A stretch of 64,000 nucleotides of DNA, taken from positions 84,136,324 through 84,200,323 of the forward strand of contig NW_026262723.1 of assembly GCF_021869535.1 (NCBI RefSeq). Direction: 5' to 3'. Within the stretch, counting starts at the first letter, position 1; each line of letters begins with the position of its first letter. The notes beneath the pieces are model-generated. The model saw nothing but the letters and a program-made list of their open reading frames with translations. It had not been told where the DNA came from and did no database searches. This DNA is from Mytilus californianus. Lineage: Eukaryota; Mollusca; Bivalvia; Mytilida; Mytilidae. Both the position numbers and the translations under genes were made by a program. Below, in pieces: positions 22,946 through 34,870 of this stretch.

Positions 22946-24128
22946 GTATGTATTAACTATTTGTGGCTATTTTTTAATTGATAAAAAGCTTGTACACACA
23001 ATTTTAATCATCATAGTGCAATTAATATGCCGAAATCTTTTTAACATACAAAATTCTTTCATGTCAAAACAATTAAATCCAAATGATAAAGAGATAAACA
23101 AGAAACATTTTTTTTAAACTTATACCGCTCCAACCATAACCCAACTTACCCTATTTGATTATATTGACATGTTCTCAAATACAGAAAATATAGTGTGAGG
23201 GTTCAAGAAAAAACTTTAAGGTTTGTCGAGGAAGAAAAAATTCGTAAGATATCTTAAGTTTAAATAGGTAATTGTTCTAAACCTCATAACTCATTTAATC
23301 TATGATTTTGAACATCAAACTCTTACATTTATATGACAATGGGACGATAATTTTATTTTGCGAGGGTGTAAAAGGGGGAGGATTAAAATTTTTGTAACTT
23401 AAAACTTCATTCTTTGTGGATAAGAGAATAGGTGTGCATACGTTTGTAACAAATCTAACACAGGTGATCCCACAATATCTTATACTCTATATTTCAATTT
23501 TGCCGGTGATTAAACATTTGTAGTAATTATTCAATCGGAAAGTACAGCATCAAATACTGTACAGCTACACAAACATTATCACAAATCAAATTTGAATATT
23601 ACTGATCCGACAGAAATGAAAAAATATCATATTTTTTTGTTTTTGTTCTGGGATTTTATAATTCTATTTAGGGGTTACACCGTGTATACATATAATACAT
23701 AAAAAAAAAAGAAGAGCGGATCGATTGGTTTGAGCGTGCTCGTATTTAAATGAAAATCTGGTAAGCTCATACTAGTATATTATTTATTTTTCCCCTTCTC
23801 AATAACTCTACAATATGAGTTTACAAATACGACCGATTTATTTTAATTAAAAAAGTGTTTTCTCATTTAAATGGATAATTTGATAATATATTGGACCTTC
23901 GTATTTTCCTGGAATAAAATTCAAGTAATTTAATTGATTATTTTATACACTTACAGTGTATACAAAAAAATCTTGAGCTATACTCTAAAGGTACCACCGC
24001 TCTAAGCCCTCTTTGTTTGTTTTAATGTATCGAAATAAGCAGTATATGCAACTGAACCAACCATTACAAAATTAATAAATCTGTCAACATTCAGTCATTA
24101 CCGTCTCCTCGGACTGCGGTTTTCTTAC

Positions 24129-24340
24129 TACCTGATTGGAAGATATTACTGACGCTGTAATAATCAAAGTTCTTTGATTGGTTGGGACAATTCAAACCTA
24201 GTAAATGTCTTTTAATCCCGTAGAGTGTCGGATCTGAACTCTTTAATTTAGTAAATAGATTTGCCTGGTTACCAATCATGCATATCGTACCAGTACAGCA
24301 CAGGTAACACTTATCTATAATAGCCGAATCTCCTGAAGAT
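24129..24340 (-). CDS. Orphan cysteine-containing exon, function unknown
   Basis: The minus strand has acceptor gtgtgtttacag at 24341-24343, then an open frame DKCYLCCTGTICMIGN, TLYGIKRHLLGLNC, NFDYYSVSNIFQSG. It ends at donor gtaagaa (24123-24128), or alternatively at gtaatg (24096-24101). Base composition is less AT-biased than the flanks and the translation is non-repetitive, which suggests a real exon. Entry phase 2 and exit phase 1 do not allow simple inclusion between VWA exons 2 and 3 (both phase 1). It could be an alternative exon splicing into VWA exon 3, or part of another gene. I do not recognise the domain. Confidence 0.45.
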
Positions 24341-24629
24341 CTGTAAACACACACGTGATTATTTCAATCCAGTCGCTCATTGTTACGTACATTTTATACG
24401 TGAAAACATAAGAAAACTTTTAGGAAAATGTTTTTTTCTTAGGTTATATTTATTTATACTCAGTAAGATAATCTAAAGGCAACACAAACATTTTAAAACG
24501 GAGATATCAAATAATTTCTTTTCGATTAATATTAATTTACACGAGAACTTTTATCTCAGGGGGCGGGGGCGTCGGTACTTCGACCTTTCTATTGCAGGGA
24601 TGAGCAGCTGAGACATCTAATACCCCACC

Positions 24630-24632
<3 letters not shown>

Positions 24633-24665
<33 letters not shown>
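24633..24665. repeat. (TA)n microsatellite
   Basis: About 16 TA dinucleotides without interruption. Confidence 0.95.
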
Positions 24666-24667
<2 letters not shown>

Positions 24668-25424
24668 AATGATAAAAGAACATACATGTAGTTACCCTAG
24701 CTAATATATATTTTTTACAATAAGTATATATACCTGCACATAGCTATCATTGTTACGCTATTTCATGGGGGAGATACTAGTAAATAGATTTGACAAATAT
24801 CTTAAACATTTACGAAAGTGATTTTAGAGACATATATACACAATCTCTGGTGATTTAATTGCACCTGTAAAAAAAATTATCGACATCTTATTAGTTTCAG
24901 ATTCAATCATCAACCTTGTCTTATATTTCACCTAAATTTCTCGACCTCATGCAATATCATGAAGCTTCAAATAGTGATCTATCCCAGCGACTCATCCATA
25001 ATCCATTACATAATAAGTGCCCCCGCACACACCCCAAGATCGTTGGGCTAAGTTGGATGTTGTCTAGATCTACCTAGCTAGCTCTTCCTAGCAAGATAGC
25101 AGACGTTGAAGAACAGAAGACTAAAATATATCTAAAAGGGAATATAAGAAGAACAAAATACTACTCTCAGACGATAAAAGCAATTATACATGTATGCTAA
25201 CATATTTTAAAGGAATGTTTGATTTCTATGAATGATTTTTAAGGAGATGTGAAGTATACATAATTAATTTAGACAGCAACCCAATTAAGCAACAAACAAA
25301 ACGTGACAATTTACTTCTAAAGTTCAATCTACGGTCTTCTTCAATGGACATGTCATTACAACATTTTAAAGTTTTTTTATCCTCCCAAGTCTAACTTTAA
25401 TATATAGAATAGTTGTGAATATGT

Positions 25425-26445
25425 GAGCCACAATTTGTTCCTGTGAAAAAAGTTCCAGGTGAACAAATATCACAGGAAATATATTTTGGGAGAACTTTTT
25501 TCACAGATAATTTCTATATGATTTGTTCCATCTCTATAAAATAAGTTCCACAATTTACCTGGTGAAATAAGTTCTGGGTTTGTGAAATTTGTTCCTTACC
25601 TAGTGAAATACGTTCTGGGTTTGTGAGATTTGTTCCTAACCTGGTGAAATAAGTTCCTTGTCTGTGAAATATGTTCCACTAGTTATACAAGTTATCTTTA
25701 ATACTGAGCATTGTTATCAGTGAGTTTAAAGTTATAATTCAAGTACATTATAAAAACATGTATTAAATTGATAATGTAATAAATAAAAGGTGTAAACATC
25801 CAATATGAATTCTGTGGAGTAAAGCAAAATGTTTAATTACATTATCCATAAAAAAAATATCCAAATGACAATAATTTAATGAGTCAGAAAAGCGAAGAAT
25901 AAGAAAAATCCATCAGAAAATTTTTATAGATCAATCATTTATTTATGAAATATAATATGCAATTCAACATATGTTACTTCATATCAGAATTTGTAGAAAA
26001 AAATGAAATAGTGTGTTTTAAATATTTATCACAGTTGTTATCATAGTTGTGCATTTGTTTTTTAATCATATTATCTACGTACAATATACATGATATATAT
26101 GCTGACGTAATTTGAATTTCTAAAAGATTTACCTTATTTTGAATGTTTTCGTGTTGTTTAAAGACTTCAATGTTGAGTATTAAATTTGTCAGGTACGACT
26201 ATAGAATGTTTTGCTTAATATAAAGTTAATGCATCATGTTAATCTATAACACCCGAAACTTATTTAACATTTAGTAAACAAATTAGTTCCGGAACAAATT
26301 TTACAGTGCTGGAACATATTTCCTAATAATATATATTCCGGGTATAAATTTTCTGTGATATAAATTCCGGTGGAACATATTTCCCATGAAATAAGTTCCG
26401 GTGGAACAAATGTCACGCCGGAACAATTTGTTTTTTACAAAAAAT
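25425..26445. mobile_element. Probable non-autonomous element with short-repeat subtermini
   Basis: The left end (25425-25685) is built from alternating short units: gtgaaataagttc, tgtgaaatttgttcc and relatives. The right end (26275-26430) carries the same units inverted: ggaacaaattttacag, ggaacatatttcc, ggtggaacaaatgtcac. Outer termini acaatttgttcc and ggaacaatttgt are near-perfect inverted repeats. The 600-base centre is AT-rich and non-coding. No clear target duplication could be assigned. This resembles a MITE or foldback with subterminal repeats. Confidence 0.6.
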
Positions 26446-27006
26446 AATTCAGATATTACTTGAAGCTATGAGTAGGGTCAGGAACAAACTTCTAATGTTT
26501 GTTTTGGGGTTTATTGACTATTTATACTAGACATGCTATATGAGAGAAAGAGAAATAAAGAAAATTATAAATTTAAAAGACGAAAATACTGTTGGCATTT
26601 TAAAAGATTATTCTTAATTGTATGTTTTCTACAAGAATTGTAAAACAAGTATAAACATACATATACTATGATCATAAAACAAAAAGACATTTATATGTCA
26701 ACATACGAACGGTCTCCATACAAAAGATTATGTCAAGCTTTTAAGGGTAAGTATGATAAGGGCCTTATTCGTCATCCAACATTAAATTATTTAAAAAAAA
26801 TAATCCATAAAAAGACATTACCCCTCCATTTCCAGTGTTAATACTTTCCCCAAAAGAAATTGGTAAATCTAAAAAATTGTATAAGCCTTTTATAATTTTT
26901 GTAATTCACTACAATTTACATACAATTCTGAACGAATTAAACTACAGAGAGAAAACATTATCCACTTTCATAAGCTATGAGACGGCTAGCTTTTAGAAAA
27001 GCTATT

Positions 27007-27095
27007 ACTTGTTACAAATAAGCCTTCAAATAGATAAAAGTGAATGGAGAGCTCTCCATTCACTTTATCTATTTGAAGGCTTATTAGTAACAAGT
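27007..27095. repeat. Near-perfect 89-bp palindrome
   Basis: Arms acttgttac...gccttcaaatagat..gtgaatgg meet at gagagctctc (about 27047-27056), with only one- or two-base differences (attagtaac against gttacaaat, aaaagtg against cacttta). The arms could form a hairpin of more than 40 bp. It lies inside the long VWA intron. Confidence 0.85.
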
Positions 27096-27469
27096 ACCTT
27101 GTAATCTAGCATCGTGTTTCAAACATTTTAACTTTCTTCAATAGGTTATCATACGATAAAAACTATCATAATATCTCCCAAAGTTGTCTGGTTTTAAAAA
27201 AGATATTCAATTTTTTCAATTTCTGAAATACAATCTCTATAGGTAATCGTTTTATTGCTGCTCCTTCTGAAATTCAACATTAGCAAAAGCTTTATTCTCT
27301 AAATTTTGTATATAGCTTTTTTCAACTGATTCCATGATTATGAAATAGATTTATTTAATGATACAAGTTGGATCATTTTTTGGTTTGATCATTTTGTTTG
27401 AAATACATGGGATAAAAAAAATAGTAATTATAATTCAAATTGGATGACTAATTGATTGTTGTTTGCTTA

Positions 27470-27600
27470 AATAAATGTGGTATGAATGCCAAATGAGACA
27501 ACTTTCCATCCAAGTCACAATGTGTAAATAGTAAACAATTATAGGTCAAAGTACGGCCTTCAACACGGTGCCTTGGCTCACACCGAAGTCCAATTGCAAT
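27470..27600 (-). repeat. Dispersed mussel-type repeat fragment (gagccaaggc core)
   Basis: The plus strand reads tgccaaatgagacaactttcca, ccaagtcacaatgtgtaaa, ataggtcaaagtacggcc, ttcaacacggtgccttggc. The same core occurs at 41.3-41.46 and 43.74-43.89 kb (opposite orientation) and at 51.60-51.72 kb. Confidence 0.75.
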
Positions 27601-27739
27601 TTGTTATGAATATTCAGGAGAGAAACTATAAATGATACAGTAGGCACGTATTGCATGGTATGTCGACTGGAATGAATGGTTTGGAATTTGGACTGCCATA
27701 ACAAAAAATAAAAAAAGAGCATTAATACATATTTTCCCT

Positions 27740-30700
27740 TCATAACATATTTCCGGGATAAGAGTACCGACATATGATAAAAAATTACAGGCTAAATTTT
27801 TGAGACTGATATGGAAAACGGTCAAATTTAAAAAAAGAATAGCACTGTTTAGTCGCTATTTCTGTTTACTGTGTATTGCAAACACAGCTTGGGGTAAATG
27901 ATTATATATTCTGTCTGCTCAAATGTCCGTTTAGAACGTACAAATATTCAAAAATGTATGATGTGAGCACTTTGCAAAGAATGTGATTAAAAGAAAAGGG
28001 GACACAACTTAGGCATCGCAGCTACTACCCTGATTTTCTGCTATAATAGAAAGTAACGGATATATGGGGTATCTATCAAAGACACAAATCAGCATGTGCA
28101 CAGCCAAAAAAAATGCAAAGGAATAGGAATTTTTTTTTCATCATCTCAAAGTCAGTGAGGCCTTGAACACAGAGCCAAAAAAAAAAAATAAATAAATAAA
28201 AGGAGCATATACATATTTTATCTTTTTACATATTTCCGGGATAAGGGTACCGACATATTAAGTAAAATTGTAAGCGAAATTTTTCAGATAAATTTCGATA
28301 AAGGTACAATCTAAAAAAAACATAAAACATTGTTAATCTTTATTTAGATAAAGGTATACACATCGTCGCATTATATATGACTTGAAAGTGAAATGTTTTG
28401 TTTATTGGAATCATATTGGCCACACGACTTTAAAACGGAAAAGCATTTAAAATAAAAAATGTGAGCAGTTTGCACAGAATATACGAAATAGATATATATA
28501 TGAATACATATATACAAACATGTTATTTTGAAGAGAAAGGGAAGACTTCTGAAAGCATCGCAGTTACTGACCGCTTTTCCCTGCATCACATGTTTTCCCT
28601 TCATAACATATTTCCGGGATAAGAGTACCGACATATGATATAAAAATTATACAGGCTAAATTTTTTAGACTGATTAGGAAAATGGTCAAATTAAAAAAAA
28701 TAGCATTGTTTAATCGCTATTTCTGTTTACTGTGTATTGCAAAACAGTTTGGGGTAAATAATAATATATTCAGTCCGTTTAGAACGTTCAAATATACACA
28801 ATTTATGATGTGAGCACTTTGCACAGAATATGATGATGAAAAGAAAAGGGGACACAATTGAGGCATCGGAGCTACTACCCTGATTTCCTGCTATAAAAAA
28901 AAGATAAGTTATGGAGTATCCATCCATGACACAACACCAGAAAGTGCACAAGAATAGAGCTTTTATTGTTTTTCTTCATTTCAAAGTCACAGTGAGGTTT
29001 CAACAGGTAGCAAAAAAAGAAAAAAAAGAGCATATACATATTTTCTCTTTATAACATATTTCCGGGACAAGGGTACCAACATATTATGTAGAAATGCAAG
29101 CTACATTTTTCAAATCAATTTCGATAAAAGAATTATCTATGAAAAAATATGGCATTGTTCAGTCTTTTTTCTTTTTGTTATATTTTAACCAGTCTTGCAA
29201 ACAGATTCGTGCATAAAGGAAACATCCTGTTCGCTCGACTGTCCGTTTGATGTGAGCAGTTTGTAAAGAAGGTAAGAAACAAAATTGTTTTATTTTGGAA
29301 AGAAAGGAAATGAAACTGAGGGAATTTACTTACCCTTGCAACAAATATTTTCCCTTCATTACATTTTTCCGGAATAAGGGTAAGACATAAAAAGTAAAAT
29401 TGCGAGCTAAATTTTCCTGACCAACTTACACTGTAAAAATAACGCTTAAATTTAAATGTAAGTGTTACATGTTTAGGTCTAAATATGTTTAGGATTGTGT
29501 TTAAATTCTATACGGATGGCTCCCTAAAGTGTTTTTGATCATTACATGTTTAGATTTTAAACATGTAATGCCTATCTATTGTGTTTAGGTCCTAAACGTG
29601 TAATGTCTATTGCATTTAGATCATAAACGTGTAATGTCTATTGTTCTTTTAATGATTCATCTACCTTGAACAGGTGGCGCTGCTAATAATTAATATTTGA
29701 AATCAAACGAAGGAAAAATGAGGTCCTGTTGGCAAATATTGATGCCGATACCAATGTGACAGAGTGGTGAAATATAAGTCGTCATAATCATTTACTTTTG
29801 AACTCATTCATATGAGTAGCGAGTCCAAAATCATCTTGGAAATTTCAATGGGTTTATGTTTTAAATTTGTAACACTAGAAATAGTGTAGGTGCAACCGGA
29901 CACAATTCGTCACAAACTCCAAATGATTATCAATAGGGACACCTGAAATCAAAACAATATGTACATACCTAAGCGCGAAAATTCCTAAACATTAAAAATT
30001 TGAGTCCCTCAATCCCTAGGCACATAAATTTTCAAAAAGCTTAATGCGTATAGATAAAAGTGTTTAGATGATTTTGGCGTTTCAGAAAGTGGGACAAGAA
30101 TGTGCTTAGGATTGTGTTTAGGATATAAACGCTATTTGTGTAGTGTAGATAGAGGTATAATAAAAAGATTATAGTATTGTTTAATTGATATTTCTATTTA
30201 CTATATTGTGTTTTTTTTAGTGTTGGAAACAAAGTTATGGGTATTTAGGAGCCAGTCTGTCCTCTCGACTTTCCTTTTAAAATGTTAAAGAATATTACAA
30301 AAAGTATTGAGTTATTTTATCAAAAAGCGGAGACAACCGAAATCATTGTAACTAATATTTACATAACTCCATTGCATATTTCCGGGATAAGAGTACAGAC
30401 ATAAAAAGTACAATTGCAGGTACATTTTTGCAAACTTATTCGCATGCAAATCTAATATAGAAATATTCATTGTTTTATCGTTATTTCTATTAATTGTGTC
30501 GTATTTGTTTTACGTCTTGCAAGCAATTTTTAGTGTATATAGGAATCATTCTTTCCACACGACTGTCCGTTTATAAGTTTTAGTATTTAAAAAGGTATGA
30601 TATGAGTAGTTGTACAGAATATAAGAAACAATATTGTGTCATATTTGGACAGAAAGGGGAGAAAACGGAAAGCATCGCAGCTTTCCCTGCAACACAAACT

Positions 30701-31660
30701 TTCTCTTTACATCATATTTCCGGGATAAGAATACCAACATCAAAAGGCAAATTGCAGACTTCTTCGGAAGGAGGTATGATGAACAATAATAAAATGGTCT
30801 TATCGTTTCTTTTTCCGTTAACAGTGTCGTAATTTTACATGTCTTACAAACAAGTTTGGAGGTATATATGCATTATTATGTCCACACTGTTCAAGGCGCA
30901 GTTCAAAGCGCAATTACTTTATCTATATGATGCCAACAGTTTCGCAAGTTTACAAGAAACTTGGTTTCATTCCGGAAAAAAAGGAAAAAAAACCAACAGC
31001 ATCAAAGCAACTATCCACTTTCACTGAATCATACATGTACTTTTCTTTAATAAAATATTGACGGGTTAAGAGTACTGACATTAAAAATAAAATTGCAGAC
31101 TAAAACCAGACTAATTCAGATGAAAGTATCATCTAAATATTTATAAGATAGTCTTATCTATATACATAATATTGTTTTCTATTTCGTACATGTTTTAAAC
31201 GAAGTTTAAGGTCAACAGAAATTATCATTTCCATATAATTGTGAGTTGAATACGTAAAATGATTTGTGAGAAGTGTTAACAGAAAAATTTGAATTTTTTT
31301 TTTATATCAGCCTTAATTTTTCAGACTTATTTATATACATGTAGCTGTAATATGATAAAGTGTTATTATAAATACGTTTTATCTTATCTCTGTATATATA
31401 TATAGTGAGCCGTTTCTTAGGGAACCAAGGGTTTGGCAGTAGCGGAGTTATCTTATTTTTTGTAGTTCTGCAAAACAGCTGTTGGTCGTATGTTTTTCCG
31501 TCAAATGAGAACTCACTTTTTATTTCCGAGATAAGAGTATTGACATACAGTAAAATAGTAGACTATATTCAGAAGCTTCTATATACATTGTAGTCTGTCT
31601 CATATATTCGAGAGAAAATATGTTGCTGCATTTATCGGATAAGAGTTTATTCATTAAACT
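27740..31660. repeat. Degenerate intronic tandem array, about 310-490 bp period
   Basis: Units begin with or contain a conserved motif, catatttccgggataagagt followed by accgacat, at about 27747, 28231, 28606, 29055, 29362, 30378, 30712, 31056 and 31518. Each is followed by aattgcaggctaaattttt, tcgctatttctgtttactgtgt, gtccgtttagaacgt, atgatgtgagcac and (a)gaaaaggggacacaac. Units differ by indels and substitutions. A weaker motif at 32968-32990 (tttccgggttaagggtaatt) may be a further relic. There are no lasting open frames; short ones in the motif are by-products. Confidence 0.8.
29427..30147. mobile_element. MITE-like insertion inside an array unit
   Basis: Terminal inverted repeats tacactgtaaaaataacgctta and the complement of tataaacgctatttgtgtagtgta bound 721 bases that are absent from the other array units. 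Internal repeats of gtttaggattgtgttta and aaacgtgtaatg are present. A TA dinucleotide is the likely target. The unit of the array resumes immediately (gatagaggtataataaaa). Confidence 0.7.
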
Positions 31661-33402
31661 AAAATTACAAGATACCTAATAGCCTGAATCGCTCACCTGT
31701 CAAAAATATATCTTGCATTGTTGATTATTTTATAGTTCCAACCTATCTTAGTTTTCGAGATAAAAGGCAAACATTGCAAATAAGTCAAAAGTCGTCATTT
31801 TAGGGGGGGGGGGGGTACACTTGAAAGGAGTCATTCAAAGAAGCCATCTGAATATTTTGGTGGAAATGGGAAATAAGTAAAAATTGATATTCTGAGCATT
31901 TTTTGCGCAAATGATTTATTTCTCTATCTATTGTTTTTTTTTTTAGATATTAGACAATTAATTCATATAATTCATATGTTCAGGTAACATGGTTTTTAGA
32001 CATGGTAGCCATGGTGGTTGAATTTTAAGAAGATAAAAAACACGAACAAAAAAATATAATACCATCGCGCTCATCCATATATATTAAAGATATCCTGAAA
32101 TTTAAATACTGAAGGACCTTTAGAAATAAATCATTTTTTACCGATTATTTGTAAAGGTCATGAAATATTTCAGGATATCCTGAATTCGAATTATGAAGGT
32201 CCTGAAATACTTTAGGATAAAAAAAAAAGAGATGTGGTATGATTGCCAATGAGACAACCATCCTCCAAAGTTCAAATTAAGTGGTTGTATTTCCATCTAT
32301 CATAACGTTATGCACGCTTACATTTGTTGCGCGAAAATTTATTTTCACTTTTGTGCACAACTGTTTCCTGCACTTTGTGTTTATTTACAGAATATTCATT
32401 TAAATCCTTTCTTATGCAAGGTTATTTATTGTCGGCTCTTACCAGGCTAGGATGTTATTTTTCAAAATCTTCCTGCAAACCCCACCCCGGAAAATCAAAT
32501 GATTGTCTCCTTAAATAATGATACAAAAATAAAATTACCTTCGACTTTAAAGCTACAAGTCTATTGAGGAAATAAAACTGCATTTGAATTTGTGTTCATT
32601 TATATCTATTTATTTTTAGTTGATTAAATATTGGATATGCCTTTCTGTGTTCAGACCATTAGTCAATAATAAAACATTACATTTTCTGGATAAGATTAAA
32701 CACGTTTCAGTTTAAGAGTACATGTAATAAGTTGCAGTTGTCTCCCTTTCCATGAAATTCAATTTTTTAATGTATTCTCCCTTTACAAATAAGAATAATT
32801 TCAATATTTGTGCATTATTCAAAAATTATCGAAATACTATTATATACCGATAAATGCTTATTAGTTTACTGTAAATCTGTTTCACAAAAAATACTTTACA
32901 AATTTTGCTTTGTTGAAAAATATTACGGAATATGTTTGTTCCCTTGTTAAGGGTAATGGGATAAATGTAAATTTCCGGGTTAAGGGTAATTCCCGGATAG
33001 GTGTATGACAATAGCTGCAATATATTGTTCGAATAATATAACTAACAGACGCGGAAAAAAATCACAAAACAAATTAATTCAGTTCAAAACCCATTCCGTT
33101 GAAATAAATAATCTGACATGGGAAAACTGCAAATAAAAATAATGATAATAATTTTCATTCAAGAATAATTCCGTTTTAATGTAAATCGACAATTCGTACT
33201 GAAGCGAAAAAGGTAAGATAAAAGTTTCAAAGTAAGAGTAAGCTGAATAAAATGTATGAAATTAAGACAGACAATACCATAACCAAAACGAAAAAGACGA
33301 AAAGATAATTCAACAGTGCGTAAAAACATTACACCGAAAGTTAAGTAATTTTAAAGTACTGATCTTCACAATATATCTCTAAGAAAGTTTGAAAATTAAA
33401 CT
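31661..33402. other. Rest of VWA intron 2: small repeats only
   Basis: Contains a short relic agcctgaatcgctcacctgtc near 31680-31702 (same start as the element at 39.12 kb), a G-run at about 31803-31815, and an imperfect inverted repeat around gatatcctgaaattt/aatatttcaggatatc at 32088-32180. At 32228-32275 there is a fragment of the gagacaacc repeat. No exon recognised. Confidence 0.4.
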
Positions 33403-33413
33403 TCAGTTCTTAC

Positions 33414-33713
33414 TATTTTCTTCGGTAAAACCTTTAAGTCTTAATAAATTTAGACCTTTGGAAGTATCAGTTACACCGCCTTTCCATTTGATGTTTCTAA
33501 TGGCTTCTATCAGTTTATCTTTTTCCTTGTATTTTTTCAGTGGTATATCCATGTTTGCATCTTGAGAAAATGTTATTATTCCAATCTGAGTTGGATAATA
33601 ATTCAATTCATTTGTGTTGATCGTTTCAATAACATAGTCCTTGGCCTTTTCAAATCCATTAGGTCCAACTGAAGATGACATATCGAGGAGAAAAATAATA
33701 TCGTACTTGCATG
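33414..33713 (-). CDS. Small secreted VWA protein, exon 2 (N-terminal half of VWA)
   Basis: This exon carries CKYDIIFLLDMSSSVG, IGIITFSQDA and KWKGGVTDTSKGL, the classic first half of a von Willebrand factor A domain. With exons 1 and 3 the product is 204 residues: signal peptide, about 20-residue polar spacer, one VWA domain. All MIDAS residues are present (Asp50, Ser52, Ser54, Thr121, Asp154), so divalent-metal-dependent ligand or matrix binding is likely. The acceptor tttttatgaacag and donor aata|gtaagaactg are strong, and all three exon junctions are phase 1. Single-VWA secreted proteins occur in bivalve shell, byssus and immune contexts, but nothing here selects among these. Confidence 0.85.
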
Positions 33714-34346
33714 CTGTTCATAAAAAGATAAAATATGTTTGTATATCAAATAGAAAAAACAACACTATTAAATCAAAAATATTATTGCCAAACAATACAA
33801 ATCATATATCTAAATGGAAAAAAAAACAAAGCACACGCCTGAAAATATATTGTCTACTCAAAATCGTTTTTGAAACTTATTACTGATGGCTAATAAACGG
33901 TTCTGTGTAGAGAAACATGTATAAATAAATATGTGATTAGTTGGTTTCTATATAATAAAGAAATACGAAATATCAGTTTCTAATATTTTATTATTCTATT
34001 TCTACGACCAACATTTTATTTATGTACAAACCCAATGACACAATATTAGATGGCCATAAACTGTGCTAAGCATGACATTATTCATACTATTCTTATTGTC
34101 ATTGATTTCATGTCTCTGATCATGTTTTCACATTTTGTGTGTAATACATGTATAAAGGTTTTTAAAATATCTAATAGATTGTAAGAATAGATAAAAGATA
34201 ATCGTTTATGCCAGAAACGTCTTTAATATACATGAAATATTTGCAACTGAACGCTATGAACGCTACAATTAATCCGCTATGAGAAAAACAATTATATTTA
34301 GAAAGATATATTTTGATTTCACCACTTTTTCTAATTTTGGTCTTAC

Positions 34347-34464
34347 CTCCATTTTCTCCTTTGCTTTGGCCACTGTTTTGACTCAGATCATCTTTGCCAT
34401 GACAAACTTTGTCGTTCAATTCTATTGTGATGGCAAACAATAGAAGTTTCCACCAGAATTTCAT
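34347..34464 (-). CDS. Small secreted VWA protein, exon 1 (signal peptide)
   Basis: ATG at 34464 opens MKFWWKLLLFAITIEL, a hydrophobic signal-peptide-like start, then a hydrophilic Gly/Ser/Lys spacer (GKDDLSQNSGQSKGENG). It ends at donor ggag|gtaagacc. The single trailing G plus CA of exon 2 makes Ala40, so the phase fits. An upstream in-frame ATG (34531-34533) exists, but the 34464 start places the hydrophobic core at the N-terminus. An acceptor-like gctcag just upstream may mark a 5'-UTR intron. Confidence 0.75.
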
Positions 34465-34614
34465 TCCCGTCTTATCTAAACATGTGATTTGCAGTTTTGT
34501 ATTTTCTGAGCGAGAGAAAAATATCTTGCACAAAGATTTGTATTTACATCATGGTTTGTGCATTATTTATTATAAATCGTAAAATGGTATGATTTGCTTT
34601 ATAAATGCGAATAA

Positions 34615-34870
34615 AAGGTATAACAACAAAAATACCGAACTCCAAGGTAAATATAAAATTAGAAAAATCCATAAAATCTGACAATATCAAACGAAACAAC
34701 GAAACCAATGGAAACCAACTGTCATATTACTGACTTGGTACAGGTATTGTCCGAAAAAGATGGTGGATTGAACCTGGTTTTATAGCTAGCTAAACCTCCA
34801 ATTTGAAACGACACATAAAAACCACGCGATAAAAACACAGAAACCAAAGGACATCTACTAGCGACCAACA
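34615..34870 (-). repeat. PLE 3'-end repeat fragment
   Basis: The plus strand reads accgaactccaaggtaaat, aacaactgtcatattactgac-like blocks, ggtggattgaacctggtttta and tagctagctaaacctcc, as in 13.8-14.0 and 44.44-44.63 kb, with more divergence. Confidence 0.75.

Larger units (their letters stand above)
21568..33413 (-). other. 11.8-kb intron 2 of the VWA gene
   Basis: Bounded on the minus strand by GTAAGA at 33408-33413 and AG at 21568-21569, with matching phase 1 on both sides. It contains the orphan exon at 24.1-24.3 kb, a plus-strand signal-peptide-like segment at 22.86 kb, a (TA)n run, palindromes, and the large tandem array at 27.7-31.7 kb. Confidence 0.7.
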
